From the NCBI GenBank assembly GCA_020638835.1, contig JACKHV010000009.1:1-64000 (forward strand): a stretch of 64,000 nt of DNA, written 5' to 3'. Under the pieces are notes generated by a model. That model searched no databases. It was not told the origin of the DNA and worked only from the letters and a program-made list of their open reading frames with translations. Position 1 is the first letter of the stretch, and the number at the start of each line of letters is the position of its first letter. The position numbers and the translations under genes are program-made. The DNA is from Planctomycetota bacterium (GTDB taxonomy: Bacteria; Planctomycetota; UBA1135; GCA-002686595). Shown in pieces: positions 16,722 through 25,267 of this stretch.

Positions 16722-17987
16722 ATGAGCGAAATCGCAGAGATCCGCGGCCGGGAGATCCTCGACTCCCGTGGCAACCCCACCGTCGAAGTCGACGTCCACC
16801 TGCTGTCCGGCGCCTTCGGCCGCGCGGCCGTCCCCTCCGGCGCGTCGACCGGCGCGCACGAAGCGCACGAGCTGCGCGACGGCGAAGGGCGCTACGGCGG
16901 CAAGGGCACGCTCAAGGCCGTCGAGGCCGTGAACGGCGAGATCGCGGAGCGCATCGAGGGCTACGACGCGCTCGACCAGGCCGCGATCGACCGCATGATG
17001 ATCGAGCTCGACGGCACGTCGAACAAGCGACGCCTCGGCGCCAACGCGCTGCTCGGCGTCTCGCTCGCCGTCGCGAAGGCCGCGGCCGACGAGTGCGGCC
17101 TGCCGCTCTTCCGCTACATCGGCGGCTCACAGGCGAACGTCCTGCCGGTGCCGATGATGAACATCCTCAACGGAGGCGAGCACGCCGACAACAACGTCGA
17201 CCTGCAGGAGTTCATGATCATGCCCTTCGGCGCGACGAGCTTCGCCGAAGGCCTGCGCATGGGCGCCGAGGTCTTCCACGCGCTGAAGTCCGTCTGCCGC
17301 AAGAAGGGCCTGAACACGGCCGTCGGCGACGAAGGCGGATTCGCGCCGAACCTCGGCTCGAACGAGGAAGCGATCCTGCTGATCCTCGCCGCGGTCGAGT
17401 CCGTCGGCCTGAAACCCGGCTCCGACATCAAGATCGCGATCGACGCCGCCGCCAGCGAGTTCCACAAGGACGGCGTCTACACGATCGACGGCAAGGGCAA
17501 GTCCTCCGCCGAGATGATCGCCTACTACGCGAGCCTCGCGGACAAGTACCCCATCGTGTCGATCGAGGACGGCCTCGACGAGGACGACTGGGACGGCTGG
17601 AAGTCGTGGACCGCCCAGATGGGCGAGCGCATGCAGCTCGTCGGCGACGACCTCTACGTCACCAACGTCGAGCGCCTCTCCCGCGGCATCCGTGAAAAGG
17701 CGGGAAACGCGATCTTGATCAAGGTGAACCAGATCGGCACGCTCACGGAAACCCTGGACACGATCGCCATGGCCCACCGCCACGGCATGCAGTGCGTGAT
17801 CAGTCACCGATCGGGCGAGACCGCCGACACGACCATCGCCGACCTGGCGGTGGCCACGAACGCGGGCCAGATCAAGACCGGCGCGCCTTGCCGCAGTGAC
17901 CGGGTCGCCAAGTACAACCAGTTGCTGCGCATCGAGGAGATCCTGGGTGGCGCGTCCTCCTACGGCTCGCCGCGCATCGACCTCTGA
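16722..17987 (+). CDS. eno: Enolase
   Basis: Converts 2-phosphoglycerate to phosphoenolpyruvate in glycolysis; part of the RNA degradosome in some bacteria. The 421-residue protein has the N-terminal SRGNPTVEV, catalytic E204 in GDEGGFAPN, metal ligands in SIEDGLDEDDW, catalytic K334 in ILIKVNQIGT and the SHRSGETADTTIADLAV signature. The ATG at 16722 gives the standard start MSEIAEIRGREILDSRG. It is followed after 64 bases by an FtsB-like gene. Confidence 0.97.
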   Translation: MSEIAEIRGREILDSRGNPTVEVDVHLLSGAFGRAAVPSGASTGAHEAHELRDGEGRYGGKGTLKAVEAVNGEIAERIEGYDALDQAAIDRMMIELDGTSNKRRLGANALLGVSLAVAKAAADECGLPLFRYIGGSQANVLPVPMMNILNGGEHADNNVDLQEFMIMPFGATSFAEGLRMGAEVFHALKSVCRKKGLNTAVGDEGGFAPNLGSNEEAILLILAAVESVGLKPGSDIKIAIDAAASEFHKDGVYTIDGKGKSSAEMIAYYASLADKYPIVSIEDGLDEDDWDGWKSWTAQMGERMQLVGDDLYVTNVERLSRGIREKAGNAILIKVNQIGTLTETLDTIAMAHRHGMQCVISHRSGETADTTIADLAVATNAGQIKTGAPCRSDRVAKYNQLLRIEEILGGASSYGSPRIDL

Positions 17988-18051
17988 ATCGCACCCGACC
18001 GCTCCCCGGATCGCCCGTCGTCACGGCGCATTCGGGGTCCCGCCGTCTCTC

Positions 18052-18360
18052 ATGACCGACCTCCAATCCACCGCCGAGCTCGCCTCGGAATCCGGCCGCA
18101 AAGGTCCGCTCGGACGCCTGCTGGCCGGCGTGGTGTACTGGATGCCGGTCTGGGTGCCGCTCGGCGTGCTCGCGCAACTCGGCGTGCTCGGCCTGAAGCC
18201 CGCGCTGCGGGAGGACCGTCGGCTCGCGCAGGCGGAGATCCGCCTCGAAGAGCGCCTGCACGGCCTGCGGGAGGAGCGCGACGAGCTCCGGCAGCAGCTC
18301 GACTCCTTTTCGGACCCGATCTTCCGCGAGCGGCTGCGTCGCATCCGCGACGCGGAGTAG
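18052..18360 (+). CDS. FtsB/DivIC-like septum formation initiator protein
   Basis: A 102-residue single-pass membrane protein: a short N-terminus, one transmembrane segment (VVYWMPVWVPLGVLAQLGVL, about residues 27-46) and then a charged coiled coil (LAQAEIRLEERLHGLREERD). This is the FtsB/DivIC layout of the divisome. The position right after eno supports it, because eno and an ftsB/divIC gene are neighbours in many bacteria. Sequence alone does not prove a division role. Confidence 0.65.
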   Translation: MTDLQSTAELASESGRKGPLGRLLAGVVYWMPVWVPLGVLAQLGVLGLKPALREDRRLAQAEIRLEERLHGLREERDELRQQLDSFSDPIFRERLRRIRDAE

Positions 18361-18469
18361 GTCCGTGCCGGGGTGTCCCCCGCGAGCGGGGCGCCGGAGT
18401 GCGCCGCGGGGCCCTTTTCGGCGATTTCGAGCCCATTTCGGGCCGTTCCTGAGCCATTCTGGGCCCGGA

Positions 18470-20509
18470 ATGCGCCTCTTCCGCTCGCTCCTGATCTGTG
18501 CCGCCGCCGCGTGGTTCGCCGCCCCCGGGCTCGCCCAGGCGTCGAACGACACCTACCTGCCGCGCTCGCGCGAGGCCGAGGCGGCGCTGGTGCGCGGCGA
18601 CCAGGCCTGGCTGCGCCGCGGCACGGACGAAGCGGCACTGCGCGCCGCGCTCGAGGCCTGGTACCAGGCGCTCGCCGAAACGGACTCCCCCGCCGAGGTG
18701 CGGCTCGACCTGACGCAGCTCGCCGACGACGAGACGCGGAATCCGTGGCGCGACCCGCACTTCGAGGCGGGAAGGCGCAGCGAGTCGGTCGAGCTCGCGG
18801 TGATCCGCCGCCTGACGCAGGCCGGCCCGGAAGTGCGCGACCGTTGGCGCGCGCGCTTCGGCGAGTTGGCGGAAGCCGCGGCGTCGAGCGATTCGTCGGA
18901 AGACTGGGCGCGCGCCGAAGCCGACCACCCGGGGACGCGCGGCGCCTTCCGCGCGGCGCTGCGACTCGCCGAGCGCAGCCTCGAAGAAGGCCGACGAGTC
19001 GGTGCGCGTTGTTGGCTCGCGCGCGCGGCAGTGCACCTCGATCTCGGCGCGGGTTCGCAAGCCGACCGCGACGCGCTGCAGCGTCGCCGTGAACGGCTCG
19101 ACCTCGCCTTCGGTCCGCGACCGGCGGGGACCGCGACCGCCGACGCGCTGCGCAACGCGCGCGGACTCGAGCTGCGCCACGTCATGCAGCTGCAGTTCGT
19201 CGACGGCGGACGACCGGGGATCACGCGCTTGTCGCACGGTCAGGTTCTGATCCAGGGCCGCGGCTTCGACCGCGGACTCGACATCGTCTGGGAAGTCGGC
19301 GAGAGCGGCATCGGTCGCCCCTTCGAGCCGTGGAAGCTGCTCGACGAACAAGCTCTGCTGTACGGCGAGAACCGCCGCGGTCCGGGCGAGGACTGGAACT
19401 TCCAACCGCTCGCCGACGGCGCGTCCGCGATCATGGTGCTCGGTCGCGCGGAGGACCTGCGCGGCTTCGAAGAGCGCTCGAACACCGTCGCGCGCATGCT
19501 CCCGCCCTCGGGGCCGAAGCCGGGCGTGCTCGAGTGGGCGCTCGGTCCGTCGGGGCTGTGGACCGCCGATGATGGGATCGTCGCGAGCCTCGAGGAGCTG
19601 CTCGGCGCCGGTCTGTGGGAGTTCCAGCCCGAACCGCTGCTCTCCGAGGACTGCTTGATCCTGCAGGCGCGCCAGTGGAAGCAGGAGCGCGACGAAGCCG
19701 GTCGCTTGCGCATCTCCGCGCAAGGCGAAGCGCGCGCGTGGGCGCTCGCGCTCGACCGCCGCAGCGGCCGCGTGATCTGGAAGCACGAGCTGGGCCGCGG
19801 ATCGGAACCGCGCGCCGACGCCGGCATCCCGATCACCGCGATGCGGCGCGTGCGCACGCCCGCCTCGCCGCCGGTCGCCGTCGAGGGCGGACGCGTGTTC
19901 TGCGGCACGCAGCTCGGCGTCGGCGCCTTGCTCGACCTCGAGGACGGACGCCTGCTCTGGTCGTACCTCAACCCGCGGCGCGACGCGGACGCGACGGGCT
20001 GGAGCGCGCTGCCGTCGCCGCGCGCCGTCGCGAGCACCGAAGCCGCGCCGCCGACGATCGTCTGGGCTCCGGCCGACGGCGACCGCCTGCTCTGGCTGCG
20101 CGGCGCGCCCGATCCCGCGGGCGAAGGGCTGCAAGTCTTCCCCTCGCTCGCGCGCGAGGACGCGGAAGCGCTGCTCGGCGCCGACGCGCGCGAAGCTCTG
20201 ATCCTGACGCGCTACGGCCCGCACTTCACCCTCGCCGCCTACCGCCCCGCGACCGGCGAACGCCTCGACGCGATCGACCTCGGCCGCGACGAAGAACCGC
20301 TCACCGACCTCTTGTGGTCGGACGACCGAGCGCTCTTCGCCTCCGACCGCGCGCTCTACCTCTTCGACCGCCGCCGCGAGCTCTACTTGCTCGAAGCCTT
20401 CCCGCTGCCGCAGACCGCGCCGCCGAACACGGGCCGCTTGCTGACGCGCGGCGGGAACGTGCAGCTGTTGACGCCGGAGGGGCTGTGGACGTTCGCCGTG
20501 GTGCGGTGA
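18470..20509 (+). CDS. Exported BamB-like PQQ/quinoprotein-fold beta-propeller protein
   Basis: 679 residues with a signal peptide (LLICAAAAWFAAPGLAQA). The N-terminal third is helical and TPR-like. The rest has WD/PQQ-type propeller blades, such as DRRSGRVIWKHEL near residue 428 and LLDLEDGRLLWSYL. Such propellers usually scaffold protein complexes, as BamB does in the outer-membrane beta-barrel machinery. There is no quinone ligand set or calcium site that would make it a dehydrogenase. It resembles the larger propeller gene at 29861-34414. It overlaps the next gene by one base (TGATG). Confidence 0.72.
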   Translation: MRLFRSLLICAAAAWFAAPGLAQASNDTYLPRSREAEAALVRGDQAWLRRGTDEAALRAALEAWYQALAETDSPAEVRLDLTQLADDETRNPWRDPHFEAGRRSESVELAVIRRLTQAGPEVRDRWRARFGELAEAAASSDSSEDWARAEADHPGTRGAFRAALRLAERSLEEGRRVGARCWLARAAVHLDLGAGSQADRDALQRRRERLDLAFGPRPAGTATADALRNARGLELRHVMQLQFVDGGRPGITRLSHGQVLIQGRGFDRGLDIVWEVGESGIGRPFEPWKLLDEQALLYGENRRGPGEDWNFQPLADGASAIMVLGRAEDLRGFEERSNTVARMLPPSGPKPGVLEWALGPSGLWTADDGIVASLEELLGAGLWEFQPEPLLSEDCLILQARQWKQERDEAGRLRISAQGEARAWALALDRRSGRVIWKHELGRGSEPRADAGIPITAMRRVRTPASPPVAVEGGRVFCGTQLGVGALLDLEDGRLLWSYLNPRRDADATGWSALPSPRAVASTEAAPPTIVWAPADGDRLLWLRGAPDPAGEGLQVFPSLAREDAEALLGADAREALILTRYGPHFTLAAYRPATGERLDAIDLGRDEEPLTDLLWSDDRALFASDRALYLFDRRRELYLLEAFPLPQTAPPNTGRLLTRGGNVQLLTPEGLWTFAVVR

Positions 20510-20877
20510 TGCGGCTCCGCTGGGCCGCCTTCGCGATGCTGGCGCTCGCCGCGTGTCGCTCCACGAGCGTCGAGCACCGAACCCAAGGTCTGCGCGAACT
20601 CTACCCGGCGGACACGACGACTCGAGCAGACGTGCGGACGAGCTTGGGAGGAGGGCCGATCCTCTCGGTCACGCGCCCCGAAGCCGGCTGGGAGTCGTGT
20701 TCCGACGTCGATGTCGCGAACCGCGCTGACGACGTCGCCATGGAGACGGGACGACAGGTCGAACTCGTCGAGCGCTACATTCTCCCGGACGGGCTCTTCG
20801 GCCTGTGCTACTGCTGGTTCTTCTACGACGAGGACGATCGCGTCGTGGACGTCGCCTGGCAGTACTGCAGTGACTGA
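20509..20877 (+). CDS. Small predicted lipoprotein
   Basis: 122 residues with a type II signal peptide and lipobox (LALAAC, lipidated Cys at about residue 17). The remainder has four more Cys and aromatic residues but matches no family I know. It is translationally coupled to the upstream propeller gene by a TGATG overlap, so the two products may act together at the envelope. It ends 13 bases from the convergent cupin gene. Confidence 0.6.
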   Translation: MRLRWAAFAMLALAACRSTSVEHRTQGLRELYPADTTTRADVRTSLGGGPILSVTRPEAGWESCSDVDVANRADDVAMETGRQVELVERYILPDGLFGLCYCWFFYDEDDRVVDVAWQYCSD

Positions 20878-20890
20878 GTACCGCAGTTGA

Positions 20891-21259
20891 TCACGCGCGC
20901 TCGAGGTCTTCCGGCTCGATCGTGCGCGCGTCGTCGACGTCCCCCGTCGAGCGCGTCGTGACCGGCTCGAACAGGACGACGCTCGCGACGCCCCGCGCCG
21001 ACGGCTTGTGCTCCACGCCGCGCGGCACGATCACGAACTCGCCCGCGTCGAGGCCGATCGTGCGGTCGCGCAGGTGGATGTCGACGTGGCCCTCGACCAC
21101 GAGGAACAGCTCGTCCTCCGCGGCGTGCGCGTGCCAGACGTAGTCGCCCTCGAACTTGGCGAGCTTGACATACTGGCCGTTCAGCTCGCCCGCGATCTTG
21201 GGAGTCCAGGGCGCGGTGACGGAGGCGAACGCATCGCGCAGGTTCACTCTCTGGATCAT
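20891..21259 (-). CDS. Single-domain cupin protein
   Basis: 122-residue small beta-barrel. Cupin motif 1 is present as GDYVWHAHAAEDELFLVVEG (H-x-H...E metal ligands), and motif 2 as GEFVIVPRGVEHKPSA. Metal-dependent isomerase, dioxygenase or ligand-binding roles are all possible. No neighbouring pathway gene narrows this down. The start is the ATG at 21259. Confidence 0.88.
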   Translation of the reverse strand: MIQRVNLRDAFASVTAPWTPKIAGELNGQYVKLAKFEGDYVWHAHAAEDELFLVVEGHVDIHLRDRTIGLDAGEFVIVPRGVEHKPSARGVASVVLFEPVTTRSTGDVDDARTIEPEDLERA

Positions 21260-21371
21260 CCGCACAGTGCTGCACAACCGGCTGGCGCCTCGCAACGATC
21301 TTGTGCCGAACGGCCGTCGGCGCTCGAACCGCAGCGCCTCGAGCGACCTGATGCTGCGACGCACTAGCACG

Positions 21372-22091
21372 CTACAGCGCCGGCACTTCGCCCAAACCGA
21401 TCGCCGGGTAGTACTGCTTCCAGCCCGACCGGATCTTCCAACCCGCCTCGGCCACGATCGCTCCCTCCGCACCCGCATCCAGGTCCGCCCCACGCCCCAC
21501 CCAGCCGTCGAAGTAGCGCCCCGACGAGAACCAGTCGGGGTCTAACGAAGCGCCGCCCGGCGACGCGAGTTCCATGTGCTTCAAGTGATTGTTCAGCACG
21601 TAGCGCAGCACGTTGCGCACCTGACGCAGCGAACGCAATGCGCGGTCGTGGAAGCGCTCTACGAACACGCGCCCGCGTCGACGCCACAGCTTGTTCAAGG
21701 TGCGAGCGATGCGACACGTGAGTCCCTTCATGCCGCCCGCCAACGCCGCGCGGTCGTCAGCTTCGACGATCAGGTGCATGTGATTCGACTGGATCGAGTA
21801 GTGGACGATCCGAAAGCTCCGGCGTTGCGCTGCACCGATGCAGTCCGTGACCGCGTTCCCGAACCGCTTCGTGCGCAGCCGCGGCAAGCCTCGCGCGAGC
21901 TTCAGCGTCACGAGTCTCGGGTCGTGCTTCGACACCGGCTCGCGCGGTGCATGCGCAACTCCGTCCCGGCGCTTGCGTCGCCCCGCGTTCTTGCGTCGCC
22001 CCGCGTTCTTGCGTCGCCCCGCGTTCTTGCGACGTCCACCCCACCGCGGTTGCTCGGAAAACTCCAGCTCGTTCTGCGTCGCTCGGTGCAC
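21372..22091 (-). mobile_element. RAYT-type (TnpA_REP, Y1) transposase, copy 1
   Basis: A REP-associated tyrosine transposase related to IS200/IS605 TnpA. The HUH-type motif is NHMHLIVEA, preceded by FRIVHYSIQ; the helix VLRYVLNNHLKH carries the likely catalytic Tyr. A WGGRRKNAGRRK basic segment near the N-terminus is typical of this group and is tandemly expanded here. The GTG at 22091 was chosen because copy 2 (63189-63926) has a GTG at the aligned place; the frame is open further upstream. 239 residues. It lies just upstream of the cupin gene on the same strand and shares a 68-bp 5' element with copy 2. Confidence 0.88.
21976..22029. repeat. Three tandem 18-bp units inside RAYT copy 1
   Basis: The unit CGTCGCCCCGCGTTCTTG occurs three times head to tail. 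It adds in-frame copies of the six-residue NAGRRK-type basic unit to the transposase, compared with one GAGRPK-like unit in copy 2. Replication slippage is the likely origin. Confidence 0.9.
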
Positions 22092-22097
22092 GTTGTA

Positions 22098-22165
22098 TAG
22101 AACGACCTGGGAGGCGAGAGGTTCGCGATAAGTGCCGCATTCTTGCTCTATTCCCGCAATGGATG
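22098..22165. repeat. RAYT upstream element, copy 1
   Basis: 68 bp starting TAGAACGA, with a strictly kept core GTTCGCGATAAGTGCCG, then ATTCTTGC, CTATTC and AATGGA. About 55 of 68 positions match the segment at 63933-64000 without gaps. Both copies lie directly 5' of a RAYT start. It may be a REP-like target or the transposase's own regulatory site. I see no strong simple hairpin. Confidence 0.75.
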
Positions 22166-22545
22166 CAGACGTGGTGATGCGTGCCCATTCTTGAAAGCGG
22201 CGCTCTTCTTGGTCAACGGGATCGGCGCGCCCTTCCGCGCTACTGTTCCGCACCGGAAGGGCTCCGGTCCGCGCAGCTCCCACGAAGAACGGCTCGGCAC
22301 GGTCGAGCGTTCGAACCACCCTGAGTCTGGTGTCTACTAGATCGGGGGAAGCTCAAACCACGCCGCGATGTCATTGTCTGGCTGCCGCCGCACGACACCT
22401 GCGCTTCCACCCGACCGTGCCGTTCACCTCGTCGTCCCCTCTCTTCCGTTCGAAGCCCTCCGGGAAGCCGCCGACCGCGCCGCGCCTCTTCAGCGGAACG
22501 GGAAGCTGAGTTCGCCGGCCCGTTTCTCTCGGTCGAGGCTCGAGA
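22166..22545. other. Stretch without a convincing gene
   Basis: 380 bases between the RAYT upstream element and the small membrane protein gene. The RAYT frame stays open for about 150 bases more, but without conserved features. I see no RNA gene or repeat here. Confidence 0.4.
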
Positions 22546-22974
22546 TCACACGGGCGCGTTCGACTCGCGTCGAACGGCCTCTGGTGCGAGCAGGATCGCG
22601 ACGAAGGCGCAGATGCCGACCGCGACCAAGAAGTGATCCAGGTGCAGGAGGTCATCGTCCGCACCGAAGCCCAGGACTGCGAACGCGAGCACGAGGCTGC
22701 TCGCCAGACGCGCGCTTCGCAGGACGGTGAGGCTCAGACCTCTGCGGTCCTTGATCGCAAGGCCGAGGAACAGGAGAGAGAAGAGGATCGGCCCGTACAC
22801 GTCCTCGCACTGGATCCAAACCGACAGTTCGCTCCCACGTTGGGGGTGGCCACCCAACTTGAGAAGGGACCGGTGGATGAAAGCGAAGGAGAGCGAGAGC
22901 AGGCCCGCGAGCGAAGCAGAGAAGGCGATCTTCGCGGCGAGCTTCAGGACGCGGTTCTGGATGCGGTCGATCAT
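22546..22974 (-). CDS. Small four-helix membrane protein, unknown function
   Basis: 142 residues with four predicted membrane helices (AFSASLAGLLSLSFAFI, YGPILFSLLFLGLAI, ARLASSLVLAFAVLGFGA, FLVAVGICAFVAILLA) and short charged loops. No family recognised. The ATG at 22974 gives MIDRIQNRVLK; an earlier start would add a Gly/Arg-rich leader and seems unlikely. It is divergent from the moxR operon and separated from the RAYT by a long gap, so no context hints at its role. Confidence 0.55.
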   Translation of the reverse strand: MIDRIQNRVLKLAAKIAFSASLAGLLSLSFAFIHRSLLKLGGHPQRGSELSVWIQCEDVYGPILFSLLFLGLAIKDRRGLSLTVLRSARLASSLVLAFAVLGFGADDDLLHLDHFLVAVGICAFVAILLAPEAVRRESNAPV

Positions 22975-23311
22975 GATTCGGGGCAGCCTAGCACCGCTGG
23001 CCGCACGCAGGTCGGAGCCGTGGCCCCCCCGAGCGCGCCGATGTGTGACCCCGACCCCGCCACACACCCCCATTTAACGGGGCGCCCCCTCGCACCCCGG
23101 CCCGGGATCCGTAGGCTGGCGGACCCCGCCGGGAGGACCGTGGCCGGAACCCCGGACGGGTCTAGCAGGGAAGGATCGCCCGTCTTATCGGTCCTTTCCG
23201 GCGGATGCTCCCGACGGAGCTGGATCCCGGGGCCCTCGTCAGCCGAAGAGGGACCGGGGTCCTCGTCGATCTCTCCCCCGATTCGCCCACCCAGCTCGAA
23301 GGCAGAAGCAC
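22975..23311. promoter_or_regulatory. Leader region of the moxR operon
   Basis: 337 bases between divergent genes. It should contain the promoter of the ten-gene moxR operon. No convincing sigma-70 boxes or long hairpin were found, apart from a short CCCC-TTAA-GGGG-type stem near 23070. Confidence 0.35.
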
Positions 23312-24337
<1,026 letters not shown>

Positions 24338-24355
24338 GTCCGCGGAAGGCTGATC

Positions 24356-25267
24356 TTGGCGGAAGGACGCTTTTCGACCTTCGACCCGGCGGTGCTCGAC
24401 CGCCTGGCCGGTCTCAGCCTCGTGGCGCGCACGGTGGTCGAGGGCTTCATGTCCGGACACCACCGCTCGCCCCACGCGGGCAGCTCCGTGGAGTTCTCGC
24501 AGTACCGCGAGTACGTGCCCGGCGACGAGCTGAAGCGCATCGACTGGAAAGTCTTCGCGCGCTCGGACCGGCTCGTCGTCAAGGAGTTCATCGAGGAGAC
24601 GAACCTCGCGCTGCACCTGCTCGTCGACGCGTCGGAGTCGATGGCCTACGGCTCGCTCGACTGGACGAAGTTCGACTACGCGCGCTGGTGCGCCGCGGCG
24701 CTCGGTCAGCTCACGCTGATGCAACGCGACACCGTCGGCCTCGTGCTCTTCGACGACCAGCACAAGAAGCGCGTCTCCCCCGGCAACGGCGCGCCGCAAC
24801 AGAAGGCGATCATCGACCTGCTCGAGGGCGCGACCGCGGACGGTCCGACCGGCATCGGCAAGGTGCTGAACTGGCTCGGCACGCGACTCTCGCGCCGCGG
24901 CATCGTCGCGGTCTTCTCCGACTTCTTCGACGACCCCGAACAGATCGTCGGCGGACTGCGCCGCCTGAAGTTCGCCGGCCACGAACCGATCCTGTTCCAG
25001 ATCCTCGATCCGCAGGAACTGCGCTTCGACTTCGGCAACCAGATCAAGCTCGAAGGGCTCGAGGCCGCCGGCGCGCTGCGCGTCGACGCGAAGGCGATCC
25101 GCGCGGAGTACCTCGCCGAGATCGAGCGGCACAACGACGCCCTCGCGCGCGAGGCGTCCTCGCTGAACATCGACATCGTGCGCATCGACACTTCGCAGCC
25201 GCTGGACGCGGTGCTGTCGACCTACCTCGCGCACCGTAGCTCGCGCGTCCGCGGAGGTCGTCGCTGA
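24356..25267 (+). CDS. DUF58 (vWA-like) protein
   Basis: 303-residue cytoplasmic partner of MoxR. The DUF58 hallmark GDELKRIDWKVFARSDRLVVKEF lies at about residues 55-77, followed by a vWA-like metal site D91-x-S93-x-S95 (LLVDASESM). The TTG start at 24356 is preceded by a GGAAGG ribosome-binding site. The stop overlaps the next ATG (TGATG). Confidence 0.93.
   Translation: MAEGRFSTFDPAVLDRLAGLSLVARTVVEGFMSGHHRSPHAGSSVEFSQYREYVPGDELKRIDWKVFARSDRLVVKEFIEETNLALHLLVDASESMAYGSLDWTKFDYARWCAAALGQLTLMQRDTVGLVLFDDQHKKRVSPGNGAPQQKAIIDLLEGATADGPTGIGKVLNWLGTRLSRRGIVAVFSDFFDDPEQIVGGLRRLKFAGHEPILFQILDPQELRFDFGNQIKLEGLEAAGALRVDAKAIRAEYLAEIERHNDALAREASSLNIDIVRIDTSQPLDAVLSTYLAHRSSRVRGGRR

Noticed and set aside
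21976..22029. CRISPR-like short repeats
   Set aside because: The 18-bp units are contiguous with no spacers and lie in frame inside the RAYT gene.
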